Below are positions 58,632 through 64,000 of a stretch of DNA of 64,000 nucleotides, piece by piece. The DNA is from Siphonodentalium dalli (taxonomy: Eukaryota > Mollusca > Scaphopoda > Gadilida > Siphonodentaliidae): NCBI GenBank assembly GCA_032622095.1, contig CP136067.1:90942707-91006706 (forward strand), written 5' to 3'. How positions within the stretch are numbered: the stretch's first letter is position 1; every line of letters starts with the position of its first letter. The position numbers were made by a program, and so were the translations under genes. The notes under the pieces are model-generated. The model saw nothing but the letters and a program-made list of their open reading frames with translations, made no database searches and had not been told where the DNA came from.

Positions 58632-60071
58632 AACGTTTTCTCAAAATATGAGATATTGCGCGAACTGTTAGTGAGCTAATTGATTTTTGTGTCAAATTTG
58701 ATCCAACATAGACGAAAACATTCAATAATTATGAAGGACTTACTCGAAAACTGAATTTTTATTGTTTTTTTTTTATAAATGTGAGGGTTATTTTCACACT
58801 AGCTCTTGGATATTCGTTCTTATGTCATCGTGTTTGTTTCAAAGTATTTGTTTTTTGTTGATAATTGACAACCCTGCATTATTTTGATCGAGAATGAAAA
58901 ACAAAATTTTGTATTTTTATGCATTGGTTCGTTATGGTCCTAATATGAAACATTTTAACTCAAATGCTATATTATTTCGGTTAAATACAAGCTATGTTAA
59001 CATTTTTCTAGGAAATATTCATTTCTGCATCATTATATTTGCGATGATGAACACATTCACACATTAGACCGAATGGATTCGCACAAAGCCTTCCTTTATT
59101 ATAAGACTTCGATAGAAATTATATACGTTTTCTCAAATTATAAGATTTTGGTCCAAATTTCATATAAATACTTGATTGTTGCTTCCAACTGTATTTCAAA
59201 TAGACGAAATATTTCCATTTTATTTAAAACAGACGAAATATTTACAATGCTTATCAAGTAATTACATTGTTCTTCGATATTAGTTGTTAGATTATGGTTT
59301 TCTAACGTTTTATGAAGAGTAGTATTCAAAATTATATATTCCTTTTTTTTCTGTCAGTGTAAAGAGGCAACATTCTGCATATGCATATCTTAAAGAGTGC
59401 TTATATACTTTAACATTAAAGTATACATCATAACCCACATATTTGAACACATTACATTCGTGCATATAATGGCATATTGATAAGACACACCGGACCACCA
59501 TAGAGCTTATAGCGTATGTGGAACTGAATAGTTAACTATAGTAGAGGGCTTTTTTACTTGATTTAACAGTGAAAAGGGCACTTAATGTACATCATAATAT
59601 AACGCACTAATATGTATTGGATTTGCTTTAAGAAACACGGACGTATACATAAATCAGATACGCATACTTAGAACACATTCACTGCGTGTATATACTGAAG
59701 TATACCACGTATATAGTCCACAAAGACATAGCCCTGCATGTGAAAACTCAGTTTAACTATACATTAAAGAGCGTTTATACGTGATTTACCTGTGAAAATG
59801 GAAATTTTTATACATCATATCACATAGAGGTACCGTACTTGCTTTAAGAATATGGACAGTTATAGGCACAATCATAACAACAATGGAGACCAGCGTTCTT
59901 ACACAGAAATAAGTAATTTATGCACTAAAATGGTAACAACAATGAAAATATACACTCTGTGAACTGCCATAGACATCAGAACTATTAAGAATTTATGAGT
60001 TGTCTCGCTTGTTTAGTTGCGATACATGATGCAATAATTTGAGCTACCAACAATAAAACAGTATTGACGCT

Positions 60072-61192
60072 ATATATTATCCATATACCGACGGTTTTAG
60101 ACTATATTTCTACTAATAATGCTATTAAATGAACGACAATTAAGAGAAATGAACTATGAATGCATATATGAAGTCAATATGTATACACGCGTCCACATAG
60201 CAGGCTTTTTCCAGACCAATGTTTGATACCCCCGTATAAAATAGAGCGTTTTGAGAAGAATATGTGAAATTAATATGCACATGTGTTCACATAGTAGGTC
60301 TTATCGTCATATGAAACTGCCACGTAGTACATGCTTTGTTTCCTCTGTATAACAGACTAAATATATAGGATGTACAATACATATAATTGGTGAAAAGAAT
60401 ACATGAAGTATTTATGCATTAGTCTACACCATATGGGCTCTTTATTGTCTCCATGTAATGGAGATTTTAGACTAAATTTCTTCTAATAATGCTATAAATG
60501 AACGATAATAAAGAGAAATGAACGATTAAAGAATACATCAAGTAAATATGTATACACGCATCCACATAGTAGGTCTTTTCCAGACCAATGTTTTGATGCC
60601 TCTGTATTAACAGAGAGCTTGGAGTATATATGAATGAACGGTAAGGAATATGTGAAATTAATATAGACATGTGTTCGCATAGTAGCCCTATCGGGGGCAT
60701 GTTTCCTTAAATGGTAGCAATAATGAAAATTTACACTGTGTATTACAAACCACTCAAGGCTTCAGAAATATTACTAATTTTTGTGTTGTGATCAGTTGTC
60801 TCGCTTGTTTAGCTGTGATACATGATTCAATAATTTCATTTACCGCCAATAAAGCAGTATTGACTGGTATTGACGCATTATTTTCTCAATATAACGGCGA
60901 GTTTAGATTCCTACTAATAATGCTATAAATTAACGACAATAAAGAGAAATCGAAGATTAAAGAGTACATCGAATAAATGTGTATACACGCGTTCCGCTCG
61001 TATGCCTTTTCCAGACCAATGGTTGATAACCCCCTACATAATAGAGCGTTTTGATAAGAACATGTGTCCACATAGTAGGCCTTTCGTGACATGAGACTGT
61101 CACTTGGTACAGACTGTCACTTGGTACATGCTTTGTTTCCTCTGTATAACAGCCTATCTTGATGGGAGTTATAATACATATAATTGATGAAA
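60072..61192 (-). repeat. ~395-bp degenerate tandem repeat, right arm
   Basis: Mirror of 53,000-54,120. Confidence 0.8.
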
Positions 61193-62705
61193 ATAATGCA
61201 TGAAGTAAGTATTTATACACTAGTCTACATAATATGGGCTCTTTAGTTTCTCCATTTAATGGAGATTTTAGAGTAATAATATGAATGAACTATGACTAGA
61301 ATACATCGAAGAACCAGACACCAATGCCATACTCCTACCATCCATGGAGCAATTAATATACATGATATAAGACATAAAATACAACAGACAGTATCGTGTG
61401 CAACCGCTAAGGTATCATATGAATGAACCGTCATACACAATGATGTTACAACCAAAACTGCCTTATGGACGAAATACTGGAACTGATTATACATTTGATA
61501 CACGACATGTCATTCCACTCTATACATGGTCAGTTAGATATCTTGCGAAAGTGACGTGCACCTTTAAGGTATGTGACCAAAATGTGTTGTATTGTATTTT
61601 ATATATATGACCATTTCTGCAGTAAATAACGACACATCATTACTAGTGGGACTATGTGTGAAGCTCTTTGAATTAAATGAGCTTACTATGGTGGACATGT
61701 TTAACCAGATACGTTTTTCAAATAAGAAAATGTTGGGATTTAAATTGAAGCTTAATTGGCCCTTCAAGCTTTCCAAATCAAGGTTATGGCGTGAAACAAC
61801 CTGGAGAGAAAGATTTTATTTAGTTACTAATGTGGGTTCAAATAGAAACACATGGCGAAGGCCATGATTCGAGCCTGTATGGCGCTTCATAGCCCAATAA
61901 AGGCGCGGCGATGGGTGTGGTTAACTTTAATATGTCATGTGTAGACCAGAAGCCACGAGGAACCCATTGCTGTCCATGTCTGTACCCCATATATACTGCT
62001 ATATGCAGTCGACCTACCCAGGACCTCAGTTTCTCCTTTCCTGTATGGCTATTCCAAACCCATTTAGTGCAATGCGTTTGAAAATATACAGAGCGTTATT
62101 AAGAAGGATCGCTGATGAGTATAATATAACCAATATTTAGTCAAAATTTTAAGAAAACCCATTATTGAAACATTGCGTTTGATAGTGTAGGGATTTGACC
62201 ATATAATGGTTATCAGTGAAGTGATGACATGTGCACTAAATTACCTCAGTCAGTAAAGGCTAGTTCAGACCATATGAGAACCACACTCACCACCCATGCC
62301 TATACCCAAACAAACACCATGGCAACAGCGAAACACTACGAAGCTTCTCCCCACACGGACACTGTTGTCTTCCATGGATAATTTCTGATCCCATGTTGAG
62401 ACCAAATTTCAGCCAAAGGGATCCCGTGGTTTCTGAGAAAATTATATTACAATTATGTACGGATGACGGACGAAGCGTGATTGGTTTTAGTTTCCACACA
62501 GATGTGTACCAACACGTTTTGAGACTGATATAGATGAAGTGTCCCTTTTATTATTGTTACGATGTGAAGTTGGCTAGTTCATACCCGTAGTATCAGTTTC
62601 ACTGGCCAGTGTCACTTAGAAACAATATTACGGATCATTGTCACATACAAAGGTCTTCAAAGGGAAGTCTATAATATGAGTAATATTTTCGCGGGCTTTT
62701 AAAGT

Positions 62706-62706
<1 letters not shown>

Positions 62707-62756
<50 letters not shown>
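62707..62756. repeat. (TA)n microsatellite, right arm
   Basis: Longer mirror copy of the left-arm TA run. Confidence 0.95.
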
Positions 62757-62758
<2 letters not shown>

Positions 62759-64000
62759 GGTGTGGCTTCACATTAGCAAAGATGTCCCAGGGAACATGCA
62801 CACCATGAAAGGAGGAAATATTAATAATCAAGGATGTATTCTAAATACAGGGGGAGGGGGTAATTTAATTTGTTACAGTCAATGGAGCGATTAGGAATGA
62901 ATAAATTATGGAAAACAAGATGTGAAGAGGCCTATATGACATCTGTAGAGCGTGCTACCTATATGACATCTGTAGAGCGTGCTAACGGATTTAGTCATAG
63001 AAAGAGTAATATCCAAGATGGATGCCTCGTTCAAATTCTATAGAGCCCATCTGGAGGTGCTACTAAACAAGGAATTTTTTCAAAAACTTGGAGATGAAAG
63101 TGGATATTCGAAGATTATGAGGGATTAGAAGTTGTAAGAAAAGAAGAGCGAATAAAAACAGGAAGTGGTAGATAAAAAAGAGGGATAAAAAAAAGATAAC
63201 AAAGAAAAAATTATAAATAAATAGAGGATATCCACCCTTTTTCAGTGGATATGAGTTATATCTCATGAGTGATGACAAAACATTGAATTTCCACGATATG
63301 ATCAAATAATAAGCATGTGATACAACGTTTAGCCGATGGGTGTGGAGTCAGCCGGTAGGTTTCACGAGGGATTGCGTCAGATTCCAATGACTCAGGCGTT
63401 GCGCCGGAAGTAGGGATTGCGCCAGATTCCAATGACTCAGGCATTGCGCCAGAAGTAGGGATTGCGTCAGATTCGAATGACAGGCATTGCAGGAGGCAGT
63501 GTTTCTTATGGGCTGGATCTTATTCTAGGGTTTAGGAGACATGTGTAGACCACTCAATATCCCCTCAGGTGTAGTGTGGAACCCTTAGAAGTGGCAGTGG
63601 GTTAGATATATTAAAAGACAGTTAATTTTAATTTAATTTTAAATTATTTTTGAATTTTAGAAAAAGTTGAAGTTTTTTAAGTTTTTCATATTTTTTTAAT
63701 TTATGAATTTTTTTTCTGTTTTTCATTTTTGTTTCTTTTTGAAAAGTTTTTTAAGTTTTTTGAAATTTTTGAGTATTTTGAAGTTTTTAAACTTTTTTGA
63801 AATTTTTTGAGATTTTTGAAGTTTTTGAAATTTTATAAATTTTTGAAGTTTTTGAAATTTTTGAAGTTTTTGAAATTTTTGAAATTTTGGAAGTTTTTGA
63901 AATTTTTGAAGTTTTGAATTTTTTGAAGTTTTCAATGCGAGTGTCACTTTAACATTATCCCATTGGATATAACCAACGGGTCATGTCCGGACATGCACAA

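Larger units (their letters stand above)
57110..64000 (-). repeat. Right arm of the giant palindrome (reaches the window end)
   Basis: Reverse complement of the left arm. Differences seen include a longer (TA)n run (62,707-62,756 against 51,445-51,483), a Glu/Lys codon difference near 61,726/52,466 and a Tyr/Ser one near 61,981/52,211. Confidence 0.97.

Overview
The window is a repeat-dominated piece of an animal nuclear genome, most likely a marine invertebrate. The evidence is: split coding exons bounded by GT/AG splice sites, LINE-type retrotransposons with APE-endonuclease and reverse transcriptase remnants, many short inverted-repeat DNA elements (MITEs) with target-site duplications, minisatellites, and AT-rich DNA between them. 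ACCGGT, TACATGTA and TAGGCCTA words recur, which suits molluscs, echinoderms, hemichordates or lancelets, but the sequence does not settle the phylum. I see no operons, rRNA, CRISPR or tRNA genes. Nearly all long open frames come from repeats.

Layout. 1-2,000 is a degenerate ~145-bp tandem repeat, with a second copy of the family at 25.3-25.9 kb. 2.9-8.1 kb lies between two inverted ~90-bp repeats. It holds two copies of a TA-flanked MITE and two stretches of a ~160-bp satellite rich in GCCATCTTGG. 8.27-8.82 kb is a long-TIR MITE and 9.2-9.5 kb a tRNA-derived SINE. 10.58-14.42 kb is one large inverted-repeat element filled with a G-rich ~165-bp satellite that flips orientation in the middle. 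14.4-20.6 kb has hairpins, a duplicated segment and a 22-bp minisatellite. 21.70-24.87 kb is a long-TIR DNA transposon with an 8-bp TSD, itself carrying a 470-bp MITE with a perfect 9-bp TSD. 26.30-26.91 kb is a hAT-type MITE with a perfect 8-bp TSD. 27.7-30.6 kb is a broken LINE. 30.7-41.25 kb is a complex satellite block whose units carry CRE-, ETS- and nuclear-receptor-like words. 45.2-46.8 kb is a second, related LINE. 50.20 kb to the window end is a near-perfect palindrome with ~6.9-kb arms and a 28-nt loop at 57,082-57,109. It is still matching at base 64,000.

Host coding sequence is sparse. The two convincing exons are both on the minus strand and encode the two halves of a C-type lectin-like domain: the N-terminal half at 20,626-20,823 and the C-terminal half with a stop at 47,737-47,945. 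Their splice phases fit each other exactly, yet the C-terminal half lies upstream of the N-terminal half on the transcribed strand. This implies two tandem paralogues, a rearrangement, or a misassembly. Weaker candidate exons, also on the minus strand, are at 18.1, 44.2 and 47.3 kb.
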